Below, piece by piece: positions 47,560 through 58,460 of a stretch of DNA of 64,000 bases (positions are counted from its first letter, which is position 1; each line of letters opens with the position of its first letter). The notes below the pieces were generated by a model. The model did not search any database. It was not told where the DNA came from and was given only the letters and a program-made list of their open reading frames with translations. The DNA lies in the NCBI GenBank assembly GCA_050084515.1, contig CM114275.1:28396001-28460000 (forward strand). Reading direction: 5' to 3'. Origin of the DNA: Blasia pusilla (Eukaryota > Marchantiophyta > Marchantiopsida > Blasiales). The position numbers and the translations under genes were made by a program.

Positions 47560-50500
47560 AGAGTGAAGATGCATGGGTGCTCGATAGTGGAGCGTCTAGG
47601 CATATGACCAATCATAAGGATTGGTATAGCTCCTTCTGACCTCTCTACAGAACCCATCGTTATTCTTGTTGGGAATAATGCAAAGTGCCTTGTAGAAGGA
47701 AAGGCACAATTTCTTTAGTCTCACAAAAAGGAGATGAAAAGAAGTTAAGCGATGTCTTCAGACGTACCCAGTTGAGTTGAAGCGAAATTTGATTTCAAAG
47801 TGGCGTATTATGTGATCGTGACCTAGAAGTTCGTTTCAAGAAAATTGAGCGATCATTGAGGATGCCAATGGGAAAGTAGTGGGTGAAGGTATACGACGTG
47901 GAAATATCTACGAGTTGTATGCTTTCACGACAAGTATAGGTACAGATCTTAGTAGCAATAAGTTGTGGCATGAGAGATTTGGTCACCTAAGCTTTCCCTT
48001 ACTAAGTCGATGCAGAAATCTGGCATGGTTCTTTGATTTACCAACAATTTATGGAGTGTCGGATACTTGTGAAGCTTGTATGATGGGCAAGCAACACCGA
48101 CAACCATTTCCACAAGAGTCCAGCAATAGGGCAAAGGCTCCTCTAGAGTTGATACATGGTGACCTCTGTGGTAAAATGAGAACAGTGGCATTAGGTGGTT
48201 CTTCCTACTTCTTTTTAGTTGTCGACGATTATAGTAGGAAGATGTGGGTGTATTTCCTTCGTGATAAGGCAAGTGCTTATGGAAAATTTAAAGTATGGCA
48301 CAAGCTGGTTGAGAATGAGACAGGAAAGAAGAAACAAAAGCTTCGCACCGATCGAGGAGGAGAATTCTTATCAACAGAATTCAACAAATATTTGGGAGAG
48401 CATGGAATCAAGTTGATTAACCACGGCACATACACCACAACAAAATGGAGTTGTTGAGCGTCGAAACCGTACAGTGGTGGAGATGGCAAGATGTATGATG
48501 AAAGCAAAAGGTTTGATAGAAGGATTTTGGGCTGAAGCTATTAATACTGCCGTATACATTCTAAATAGAAGTGCTACCAAGTCAGTGCAAGGCATGACTC
48601 CTCATCAATCATACTCAGATAAGGTACCATCAGTCCAACATTTCAGGACTTTTGGTAGTGAGTGTTTTGTACATATTCCTGATGCATCGAGGACCAAGTT
48701 GGAGTCCAAGAGCAGGAAGTGCATCTTTATGGGATACAGTGATGAGTCTAAAGCTTATCGCCTTTGGTGTCCTGAGGAAAAGAAGATGCTTGTGAGTCGT
48801 GACATGGTGTTCCAGGAACAGCCTCGTCAAGTGGCGGATATCAGTGGTCCATCCTTATTATCATCAAACGAAGAGATAACCAACCAGAGCACACCACAGA
48901 TGTTTACACCAGATCATCAAGAAGAAGAATTTGGTGATGATTACAAAGAGCAACCTGCTCTTCCACTACGGTCGTCATACCCTAAGTGGATAAAGCGGCT
49001 CTTGGATGGTAAGGATCCACCAAAGAATCGATGAAGTTGTTACACATCCAAGGAGATCCAAGAGACTAGAGGAGAGAATAGAGCTTCCGCACATCTCGTC
49101 AACATGGCCCTGATGACAGAGGTCTTGAAGGTGGAAGAGCCATCATGCTTGGATGAGGCCTTGGCTCATCCTCAATGGAGAGAGGCCATGCAGACGGAGA
49201 TGGACGCTATTCAGAGGAATGAAACGTGGACTTTGGTTGAAAAGCGGAGGAGGACAGGAAGATAATACGCACCAAGTGGGTGTACAAGACCAAGTACAAG
49301 TCGGACGGTACATTGGATAAATTCAAAGCGAGGTTGGTCGCACAAGGATGCTCACAAATCAAAGGCTTTGACTACTATGAGACTTTTGCTCCCACTTTGC
49401 AAGGATGACAACCATTCAAATTGTTCTAGCGGTTGCAGAACAAGACGTTGGCATGTATACCAATACGATGTGAAGTCGCTTTTCAACGGGAGTCTCAAGG
49501 AGGAGGTATATGTTTCTCAACCACCAGGTTTTGAGATACCCGGATCGAGAAGAGAAAGTTTGTTTACTTCATCGAGCATTGTATGGGTTTGAAGCAAGCC
49601 CCAAGGGTATGGTATCAACGAATAGATACATTCTTTCGAGAGAAGGGTCTCATGAAGAGTCCTTGAAGCAAATTTGTATGTGTTTTGTAAGATGGGATGT
49701 ATATGTTGATAGTCTTGTATGTGGATGATCTGATCATCACAGGAGACCATAGTAAGAAAATAGAGGAAATGAAGGGAGTGTTGGAATCTGAGTTTGAAAT
49801 GTCAGATTTAGGTCTTCTGCACTACTATATAGGACTGGAAATTTGGCAACAAATCAGATTCTATTTTTCTCTCGGCCAGAAGTATGCTAGAGAAATCTTG
49901 AAGGAATTCGGGATGACCGAGTGTAAGGCGTGGTCTCGCGCCAATGGAGGTAGAGTTGAAACTCGATGGAGGATGTTTCACCATTGGTAGATGAAAAGAT
50001 GTCTGAAAGCTTGTAGGCGGTTTGATATTTTTTGTAACAAAAGAGATGGGCAGGACATTAGCTTCATTTGTGGGAGTATTGAGTAGGTTCTCAACTAAGC
50101 CTCGTGAGAACCATTGGAAGGCAGGGATGCGTGTGTTGAAGTACATCAAAGGCACTATTGAGTACGGCATCACCTATGGAGCAGGGACGGAAATGACAGG
50201 TTTTTGTGACTCAGACAAGGTGAGATTTAGATTCTCAAGATCGGTTTGGGTTATTGCTTCTTGGTAGGATCAGGTGTGGTGTCATGGGTCACAAGAAACA
50301 ACCTCAGTGGCTCTTTCTTCTACCAAGGCAGAGTACAAGGCGGCTTGTTATGCTTCTTGTGAAGCAAAGATGGTTGAGATGGATATCTTGGAGGACATAG
50401 GAGAAGCACCCAGAAAGTGCCATCAGAATGTGGTGTGACAATCAGAGTTGCATTTCCATAGCACATAATCCTGTGTTTCATGCTCGTACGAAGCACATAG

Positions 50501-50661
50501 AGATCCAGTACCATTTTGTTCGTGAATTGATCGAGAGAGAGGTTTTTAAGTTAGTCTATTGTCCAACAGAGGATAACCGTGCAGACATCTTCACGAAAGC
50601 CTTGAGCGGAGATCAGCTTCACCGACATCTAAAGGGTCTTGGCATAGGTCCAAGACTGTAG
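47560..50661 (+). pseudogene. Copia pol (protease, integrase, reverse transcriptase, RNase H), broken
   Basis: Protease DAWVLDSGASRHMTNH lies near 47563-47620. The integrase zinc finger (LWHERFGHLS ... CEACMMGKQHR) and core (HGDLCGKM, VVDDYSRKMWVYF) fill 47879-48457. The frame then shifts and GVVERRNRTVVEMAR with the C-terminal part continues to 49034. Reverse transcriptase spans about 49150-49990, with TKWVYKTKYKSDGTLDKFKA and the catalytic YVDD in VLYVDDLIITGD near 49715. RNase H ends it at about 50300-50661 (STKAEYKAACYASCEAK, WCDNQSCISIAHNPVFHART, DNRADIFTKAL). At least five frame breaks. Confidence 0.92.
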
Positions 50662-50691
50662 TCCACATGAGAATGGATATTGAGGGGGGGG

Positions 50692-51087
50692 TATTGGATT
50701 CTCAACATCCACTCCTCTGAGCACCATTGATTTGATCGGCCCCCTTGTATGAGGAGAAGCCTAGATCGATGGTTCCGACTTAGACGTCGAAGGAGTCATA
50801 GTAATATGACGTAGGTGGTTTACGGAGTAGCGTTACTAGGTTTATCTAACCCTATATTTTTCTTCGTTTCTATTAATAGAAACAAAGAAAAATAGGTAAA
50901 AACCCTAGTTTTCCCGAGTAGTCAAATAGTCGGGAGCCGCAGCGGTAGCGCATTCTCGTATGTCGAGTCATCTCCCAGTTCAGGTTCCATCGAAGCTCTT
51001 CTATGAGCGCACGGACAGATTAGGCCACTTTGTATCTCTAAGTTTTATAAAGATTTCAGTGATTTCGTCACTTTCTGTTTTCTCACA
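50692..51087 (+). repeat. 3' LTR of the copia element
   Basis: 396 bp, matching the 5' LTR. It contains the small palindrome gtttctattaatagaaac, which is damaged in the 5' LTR. Confidence 0.92.
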
Positions 51088-51092
51088 GTTTA
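51088..51092. repeat. Target-site duplication of the copia element, right
   Basis: GTTTA, repeated at 46184-46188. Confidence 0.8.
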
Positions 51093-51197
51093 TAGGGATG
51101 TTTTAGTTAGGAATTTTGGGGTCAGATGTTACGAAGAAGTGATCTCCTCGGCACTTCCATTTGTGATACCTTTCATGAGAGAATGGAGAGTATACAT

Positions 51198-51311
51198 AAT
51201 AATTTTGTATTGAAAAAGTAGAAATTCTTAGATAGTTTAGCTTGCATCGACCACGTCTTCCGCAGCTAGAAGGCATGCCCTTTCTCGAAGAAAGGCTCTA
51301 GATACGGCAAT
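51198..51311. repeat. Direct repeat, left copy, flanking a gypsy fragment
   Basis: About 110 bp from taattttgtattgaaaaa to agaaaggctct and a few bases beyond. Closely matches 51966-52082. Confidence 0.8.
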
Positions 51312-51960
51312 GTCCCAGGTGAATGCACCACCTGGAAGTCATATTCTTGCAACAAAAGAGCCCACCTCGCAAGATTCCCTGTAAGCTTGTCGGACTCTAT
51401 CAACCACTTAAGTGGTTGATGATCAGTAATGATGGTAAAGGGATTGCCGAATAGATAACATCTGAAATGTGCAACATCCCACACTGCTGCCAAGCACTCA
51501 TGCTGATACGAGCTATACTTCACCTCTGCAGCGTTGTTCGAGCGACTAGCATAAGCCACCATCAACTCTCTACCATCATCGTCATGTTAGGTGAGCACGG
51601 CTCCAAGCCCCAACATGCTCCAATCGGTATGCAATTGGAAAGGATGCCCCCTGATTGGTTTCCTCAATATAGGCGCGGACGTCAATCTGTCCTTGAGCAT
51701 CTGAAATGCTCTCTCTTGCTCATCCCCCTAGTGCCACTCCTGATTCACTTTGGTCATCAAGATTAGCGGCTTCGAAATCAAACTGAAACCCTTGACGTAC
51801 CGTCGATAGAAGTTCGCCAATCCCATGAATGCACAAACTCGACTCACATGTGTAGGGCATGGAACGTGTGAAATAGCCTCTACCTTTGTCTATTGCACAC
51901 CACATCCCCCAGGCTATATTGTATGATCCAAGTACTTAATCTGGTCGTAGAAGAACTTGC
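51270..51960 (-). pseudogene. Ty3/gypsy RT-RNase H fragment
   Basis: The minus strand reads the RT end (KCKFFYDQIKYLDHTI, FMGLANFYRRYVKG region) and then RNase H (VAYASRSNNAAEVKYSSY, FTIITDHQPLKWLIES, LLQEYDFQVVHSPGTL). Very similar to the fragment at 45-600 on the plus strand, so from the same gypsy family. The 5' and 3' parts of pol are missing; it lies between two direct repeats. Frameshifts lie near 51570-51720. Confidence 0.9.
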
Positions 51961-51965
51961 ACTTG

Positions 51966-52082
51966 ATAATTTTGTATTGAAAAATGAGAACTTCTTAGAG
52001 AGTTCACCTTGCATCCACCACGTCCGCCGCAGCTAGAAGGCATGCCCTTACTCGAAGAAAGGCTCTCGACACGACAAATGCT
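51966..52082. repeat. Direct repeat, right copy, flanking a gypsy fragment
   Basis: Second copy of the 51198-51311 sequence, including cgcagctagaaggcatgccc. It leads directly into the gag-like frame that follows. Confidence 0.8.
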
Positions 52083-52142
52083 GCTTCCACTGAGAGATCT
52101 TTAAGGCAGTAGATTGTGTTTGCAAGTTGGAGTCTTATCAAG

Positions 52143-52436
52143 ATGACTACTCCTGGTAGTACTTCATCAATGGCAACTGAGGGAGTTGAGGATCTGCTCC
52201 GAAATTTGACAACATTGTTGAGCCAACAAGGAGGAGTTCACATAGGAGAGCAAAGATCAACAAGGTCTCTTCAAGCGATTGTAAAGAAGTTGGGGAGATT
52301 TGATGGGAGGAACATCACCAAGTATGTTCGAGAATACGTCTGTGAGATAGAGGTAAACCGTGAACCCAAAGGTGATATGGTGTCAAGATTTGAGTTAGCT
52401 GGAAAATCAGAGATTTATAGTGATGTAAGAAGTTGA
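52143..52436 (+). pseudogene. Gypsy gag-like N-terminal fragment
   Basis: An open frame of about 97 codons from an ATG at 52143 (MTTPGSTSSMATEGVEDLL ... LGRFDGRNITKYVREYVCEI) resembles the start of gag in gypsy elements of this type. It ends at a stop near 52434, shortly before MULE copy B begins at 52478. The rest of gag is not seen. Confidence 0.5.
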
Positions 52437-53199
52437 GAGCAGAAAATCCAACCTCGTGGGAGGAGTATGAGGGGGCTGGTATTCTGGCATGAGAGAGGAA
52501 GAGAGGAGAGGAAGAGAGGAAGAGAGGAGAGTCTCCCTTAAAAAAAAAGGGCCAAATCCGCCTCCTCTCTTCAAAACTTGTTGACATATTTGAAATTTTT
52601 GTTTGCTTTCAAATTCATGAAATCTTTAGAAGAGAGTAGGTAGTGGTCCACGTTCGGGCCTAAAGAAACCTCCTTTTTCCAGGGGGTGAAAAACTAGTAA
52701 CATCATAAGACCACTACAAACACTTTCCCATCACTCTCCATGTGAGCCTAAGTTTTTTCACATTGCTTGTCTTAGTCTACAGTAAGTTGTGCCTAGGGAT
52801 ATTTTTTTGGGAGGACCATTGGCAAATAATGTGACCAGAAGTAGCAATCTCATCTCAATGAAAGGTTCAAATAAAGACCAACTTTGTGAAATGTGAACAC
52901 AAGAGACGATAGTTGAACCAAAAGATTGTTAGCTGTCTCGAGTAAAGAGGAACTAATGTCCTTTCATTCACATCCTAAATATGAGAAACCGAGAAGCTGC
53001 ATCCCTCCCAATCCGTTGGAATTTTACAGGTTGCAACTCTTGGAACCCGTCAGAATCAGATGGCTTGCACCCCTTGCAAGCAAACTCACCATAACAAAGG
53101 AAAGATTTTGAGAAGTGATTCCATTCCACCCTGCACTTACAAAGATCCAACTGGTTGGGAATCCGAAATGGCAATCCGATAGGAAATAGGAATCCAGCA

Positions 53200-54290
53200 C
53201 GTCTTAGAGAAGAAAAGAAGCCTACGACTGGTTTGACAATACTAGGGGAACGAGCCAGAAGTGAAGAAGCCCGCCACAATGCCTCAGAAGTTGGTCTTAT
53301 AGGGAAAGAGTCCGATCACTCAAGCAGCCAACCAGTCACAATCCGACAGCTTGCCTGGATATGGTTAAAAAGTTGCAGTGGTGAAAAAGTGAAAAGTTGC
53401 AACCCCTTGGAATTAGACGGGTTGCAAAATAAAAATTCTGAGTAGCTAGACGAACACAATCGACAAATATTCAGAAAACTTTTACAAACACCATTATCGT
53501 TTGAAAAAATCTTGTCCTTTATTATATCAGAAGGAATCTCGAAAATGTACATTTGATCTAGTCTATGATTTCTTCAGCCTCGTCCTCTACAAATTTACTC
53601 CTAAGTCTCCTAGGTTCCTGTACAAAAGGAATGTCCTGGGATACAAGTGGCTCCTCTGGCCGATTGTAGATAGGGTAAACTTTTTTTGGCAAATTCGAGA
53701 GCCTTGGCACCCCCCCTAGGTACACCATAACGGTCCCATGTAACCTGATTTGAGTCACACGGCTTTCCTTGGCAGTAAATCTTGTAAGCTCTGCAAGGTG
53801 ATACCCATCCAGTATCAATATGTGCTCCATCCTTGGCGACACCATCATATCCTCAGCCAGGTAGTAGGAATCCAACACGTCTTAGAGAAGAGAGGAAGCC
53901 TAAGACTTGTTTGACGAAACTAGGGGAAGGTGCCAAAGTGAAGAAGCCCGCCAGAATGCCTGTAAAGTTGGACTAATAGGGAAAGAGTCTGATCACTCAT
54001 GCAACCAACCTGTTGGAATCCGACATGTTGCCTGGAAGTGGTTAAAAAGGTGTAGTGGTAAAAAAGTGAAAAGTTGCAACCCGTGGAAATCCAACGGGTT
54101 GCAATATGAACTGTCGGAGTACATAGACGATCACAATCGACAAAACCAAAAAAGATATTCAACAAAATTTTACAAACACCATCATCATTTGAGAAAATCT
54201 TGTCCTTTATTACATCCAAAGGAAGCTCGGAACTGTACATTTGATCTATTCTATGAATTCTTCTGCCTCGTCATCAAATAAATCCCTACT
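53200..54290 (-). repeat. Duplicated 3' region of copy B
   Basis: Counterpart of 40060-41130 in copy A, including the late exon-like reading that ends YPIYNRPEEPLVSQDIPFVQE (minus, 53878-53558) and palindromes near 53025, 53330, 53399, 54000 and 54075. The B reading of this late exon is longer and cleaner than in A. Confidence 0.7.
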
Positions 54291-54332
54291 CCAAAACGCT
54301 GCAGTCAAGCCGGGTCCTTGAGTTCTTTGAAC

Positions 54333-57300
54333 TCACTCGTCATCGTCCGAGAGCTCTTCCAGAATTACTGTCGACCTTGCCATCCCGATTTTCAGAATTG
54401 TGGGAAGTGACGATGGTGTCACTACCAATGGTGGATCTGGAACTGGAGTTGTCGGCTTCGGAGGAGAGTTGTACGCCCCAACTAGCGTGTCGTAATCTGC
54501 CTTTGCCTCTTTGTAAAGGTCAAACAATTTGTGCCTTCCCTCAAGGCAGAGAATGTTCCTGCCACTATGCCAAGCGCCTCTGATACTCGCCCCTAAAAGG
54601 CCCACTAAGTCGAACACCAAGTCACCCGGCCTTGAGCAGAGCTCAATGAGCGTTTGCATCAGCGCCGACAACTTTTTCCTTCCTCCAAGGAAGGGGGTAC
54701 CATTTTCCACGAAATTCGGGATGTCGTCCCTACCTTCGGCCACTACATCATAGAGCAGGCGTAGATTTTTCTCGATTATGTCCTTAGGGTCATTGAAGTC
54801 CAGCCAGATCGGGCAATTCTCCACCTCCTAGTCATACATGCTCCGAGCCATCTCTATGTCGTACATGGAAAATGTCTCTCCATGAGGCGGAGAAGTCCAC
54901 AATTTGCAGGTTGCCGGTATTTTTTGCCACGTACCTGCATTCTTACAATGGATGAGGTACCTGAATACCATGCGTTGGGCAGCTCTTAGTCGAGATGCAT
55001 CGGCCGCCTCCTTCTGAAGATCTCACTTTTTCTTTGCGAAATCCCTTTTCTTCGCCTCTATTTCTTCATCATGGTCTGCCTGAGGGAGGATGTGATCCTT
55101 GAACATCATCTTGAAGCCTAGGTTTTTTATGGGCTTGTCCCGCATGTCATCCAACCAAAGTTCAAAATCTTCAGCATTCTCCAGGTTTGCTTCATGTGGA
55201 ACTGGCTCTATTTTTTTCAGCTCCGCTTGGAGCATGGACTTTCCGAGAAGCCGCAACGCATCCCAGAATGAGCATTCACGGAGCAAGTGGGAGATCACTA
55301 GATTAGAGACATCCGGAGGATGGTGTGCCGCCCTCTTTTGGGCCTCTGTGCCCTCGAGATTGATTTTCATCAGTTGCATTCTAAATTCCAAAATTCCGGA
55401 CAAGGCAAATCAATGGACGCTGTCGAGAGGCACTTTCTCCCCAATCCGACCTTGCGGATCTTCATCCCTCTTCGGCTGGCACTTGATTATCGCCTTCAGC
55501 TCCTTGTAGAAATCGGGGCCAAGTTCGGGGTTGAGAGTGGCGATGTAGCGCTGCATCTTGCTTGCAGTGTACTTTGTAGTTGTAGATACTCTAGCTTGTA
55601 TGAACTTAGCACGCTCAGACACAGACACTTTCTCTCTCCGCTCCAGCTCCAATAAAGCGCTCCTCTTGGCGGCCTGTATCTTCGACCCGCAAAGGATTGT
55701 CACGGCTGTATCTTGGGAAATAAATGTAGTTGCCCAAGTCTTTTTTTTTATTTGAGCCCCCTTTCCCAGCATCTCATTTACAAGGGCGTCGCTCAAGAAC
55801 CCCTTGTACTCTGCCGGGTACATCGTTAGCACTTTCTTCACCCGATTGCAATCCTCGATCCAGTGGTGGGTGACATTCCCCTCGGATACAATCCTGCACA
55901 TCCAAACTCAATATAAGAAATTTTGCAAGCTACATGGGTTCCTGCAACCCGTCGGACTTCGACAGGTCGTCACACCTCATGGTCGGAATGGTAGCTACGA
56001 GCTAAGTTTTGCAACCCACCAGAGTCTGACGGATTGCATTCAGATTTCTGATTGCATGGTTTCAACCCGTCAGACTCCGACGGGTTGTCAGATAATTTGT
56101 ATTCAAAGAGTGATCTCTGCGACAAAAGTGAACATATCAACCCGTCGGAGTCCGACAGGTTGCTCAATTTCAAGTAAACCTGCAATTTGGCGCCAAAAAT
56201 CAAGCTCCCCTACTCCGATCACCTTCGCGTGCCGGGGAATGCAACCCGTCGGATCCCGACGATTTGCTTTCGGCCAAAAACATCCTAAAAATAGCGGCGA
56301 GTCAAGCAACTCGTCGGATCTTGACGAGTTGCTTTCGGCCAAAAACATCCAAAACACAGCGGCCAATCAAGCAATTCGTCGGACTTCGACGAGGTTTGTT
56401 ATCACTAGTTAAACAACTCGTCGAAGTCCGACGGTTTGCAGCAATAAATATTAAGGAAGAGGAAACTTACGTGTTCATGGCTTGCATGGCCATCTCCACC
56501 GTCACCATGTGATGAGGGTATGGATGTAGCACGAGTGCCTTCGTGCAAAAATACGCCTCCAATGAGTTTTGGTGCTCCTCTGCAAATTGGGTCCACGCCA
56601 TGAACCTATGGTTTCCATCCTAGATGAAGAAATACCGGTTCCGCATCTAGCTGAATTTCATCCCCTCAATCGCCCTTCTGAATTCCTGATCTCTCATCCT
56701 CCAGAATGTGTCGAGCGCCTCCAAGTCCTCCTCCGTCACCAACGCTTGGGTTCCATGTTCATTGTAAGGCTGCACATAGAACGGAGGGAAGCTATCGACG
56801 TAGGATGTTGTCGCTGCCGATTGTTTCAGCTTTGCAATATCCTCGTCAAATTGAATTTCGCGGAGGTACTCCATTGTCCACAATCGGCAAAGTGGAATTC
56901 TCGGGGCGTTATGGCCCTCCATCAGTGCCATCTGCTTTACCACCTGTCACAACGGGGACGAGGTCAATAAACTACACTGAATTGCCAATGAATTGCAACA
57001 TGGGCCTTCACATAAATCAAAGATCAAAGATCGTATCTTACCCGCTCGAAGATTGGGTCGATATCTTGGCCCGCCAACTGCTCTGGGACAGCAGCTGGCA
57101 AGTCCATTGGAAACTCGTCAATCCAATAGAGGTCGATTTCTTCCGCCGGGCTAAGAGACGAGGAAGACCGCTCTCCTGCTTCTTCAAAGATGTCCACCAT
57201 CTCCACGCTGGCGGTCCTCATGACCTCATCGTCCATCACTTGAACTTCGCCTGTTTCCTCAGCCGATTTTATATTGATTGTGTCCCTGGACTTCATCGGA

Positions 57301-57677
57301 GACATTTCTTGCATCTCAACACTTTCGGTTGGACGGGCCGGGCTTTCTTCAATGGCAATCGCTTTTTCCCTTCGAGCTTTTGCCAATTCTGCTCTCCTCA
57401 CCGACGCGTCCAGACGCTTCTTTTCACGCTTCTCCTTGGTGATCCTTTTCTTCAAGGCATGCAATGCCTCAGCCTCTGCGTTTTGTTTTTCAATCGCCTC
57501 CTTAACACGTTCTGCAAGAAGCTCATGCATGTGCAGCTCCGCTTCTCTTTCGCGCTCCTCGAACTCTTGTTGCCTTATCTCATTGGCCGAACGAGGCCCT
57601 GGAGATGGTGACGCAGGAGTCCTGGACTTGGGAGTGAAGCTCCCAGCCTTGCTTGCTTGAGTTTTTTTCCTCATCAT
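54333..57677 (-). pseudogene. ParB-like / methyltransferase-like gene of copy B, internally deleted
   Basis: Exon 1 (57677-57042) is open and coiled-coil rich (EEREREAELHMHELLAERVKE). Intron 57041-56944 is 98 bp, as in A. Exon 2 (56943-56470) is ParB-like, with RIPLCRL, FDEDIAKLKQ and DGNHRFMAW intact except that the Trp before DGNHR is TAG. Intron 56469-55894 has a consensus GTAAGT donor. Exon 3 (55893-54333) keeps a central region missing from A (PAEYKGFLSDALVNEML ... SHLLRECSFWDALRLLGKSM). It has lost everything from after DDIPNFVE to before ALMQTLIEL, including motif IV and intron 3. Motif I is at PGDLVFDLVGLLGASIR, followed by SGRNILCLEG. Stops near 55407, 55020 and 54830. A and B therefore carry different deletions. 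Confidence 0.7.
55894..56469 (-). repeat. Methyltransferase-gene intron 2 of copy B with palindromes
   Basis: Shorter than in A (576 vs 891 bp). Palindromes near 55944, 56011, 56064, 56139, 56238, 56307 and 56371, several with the CAACTCGTC arm type next to aaaaacatccaaaa spacers like those in A. Confidence 0.82.
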
Positions 57678-57979
57678 TGTTCCAAAAAATGCCACCTCCT
57701 CGACAACGAAATTACTTTCTATGCACGATGAGTCGCGTTGATGAGTCGCTCAGATTAGTCGCCTTGATGAGTTGCCTCGATGAATCACCTTGATGAGTCG
57801 CTCGAATCGTCTCGCGATGAGTCACCATGTAAAGTGCCCCTTGGTATCTGGTCCGCTGCTGCACGGAAGAGCAATCGAGATCGCGAAACGAAAAACCTGA
57901 AATGAGCGAACCCTAGCCTATTAATACTTTTCGAGCCGTTGGATCGCACCGTCGTTCCGACGACGACGTGTTGGCCGTT

Positions 57980-58460
57980 ATGGAGGTCTAGACGTGAAAA
58001 CCACCAACCCGACGGTCTCCGACGGGTTGGAGGCATCCATCCTAGCCGAGCTATCGTGGCAACCCGTCGGAGTCCGACAAGTTGCGCGCCTCCGCCGTCT
58101 TGGGGGAAGAACGCGAGGTACCCGCGCGACCCGTCAAAGACCGACGGGTTGCACCTTTCCCTTGTCTTGGGATAACAAGGCGAGGTACTTGCGCAACTCG
58201 TTGGAGGCCGACGGGTTGAACGCTTCCTTCATGTAAGTGTTACAAGGCGAGGCTCTTGCGCAACCCGTCGGAGGAGGACGGGTTTCACGCTTCCCTCATC
58301 TTGGGGTAATAGGCGAGGTACATGGGCAACTCGTCGGTTACAGACAGGTTGAACTCTTTTCTATCCCTTGGGTAACAATGCGACAACAGATAGTTCCAAG
58401 GCAACCTCTTGCAATCCGACGGGTCACAAGGTCTACCCTGAGTTGGACAATCCCGTAAGA
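57980..58460. promoter_or_regulatory. Divergent intergenic array of copy B, palindromes every 67 bp
   Basis: Palindromes start at 58059, 58126, 58193, 58260 and 58326, so spacing is 67, 67, 67, 66. One more lies near 58004. Same period and position as 34908-35242 in copy A, in the region that should hold both promoters. Confidence 0.87.

Larger units (their letters stand above)
46189..51087 (+). mobile_element. Ty1/copia LTR retrotransposon, complete structure but coding dead
   Basis: 4.9-kb element with two LTRs, a primer binding site, a G-rich polypurine tract just before the 3' LTR (gaggggggg, about 50682-50691) and a GTTTA duplication. Domain order gag, protease, integrase, reverse transcriptase, RNase H identifies Ty1/copia. 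Stops and frameshifts are spread through gag and pol. Confidence 0.93.
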
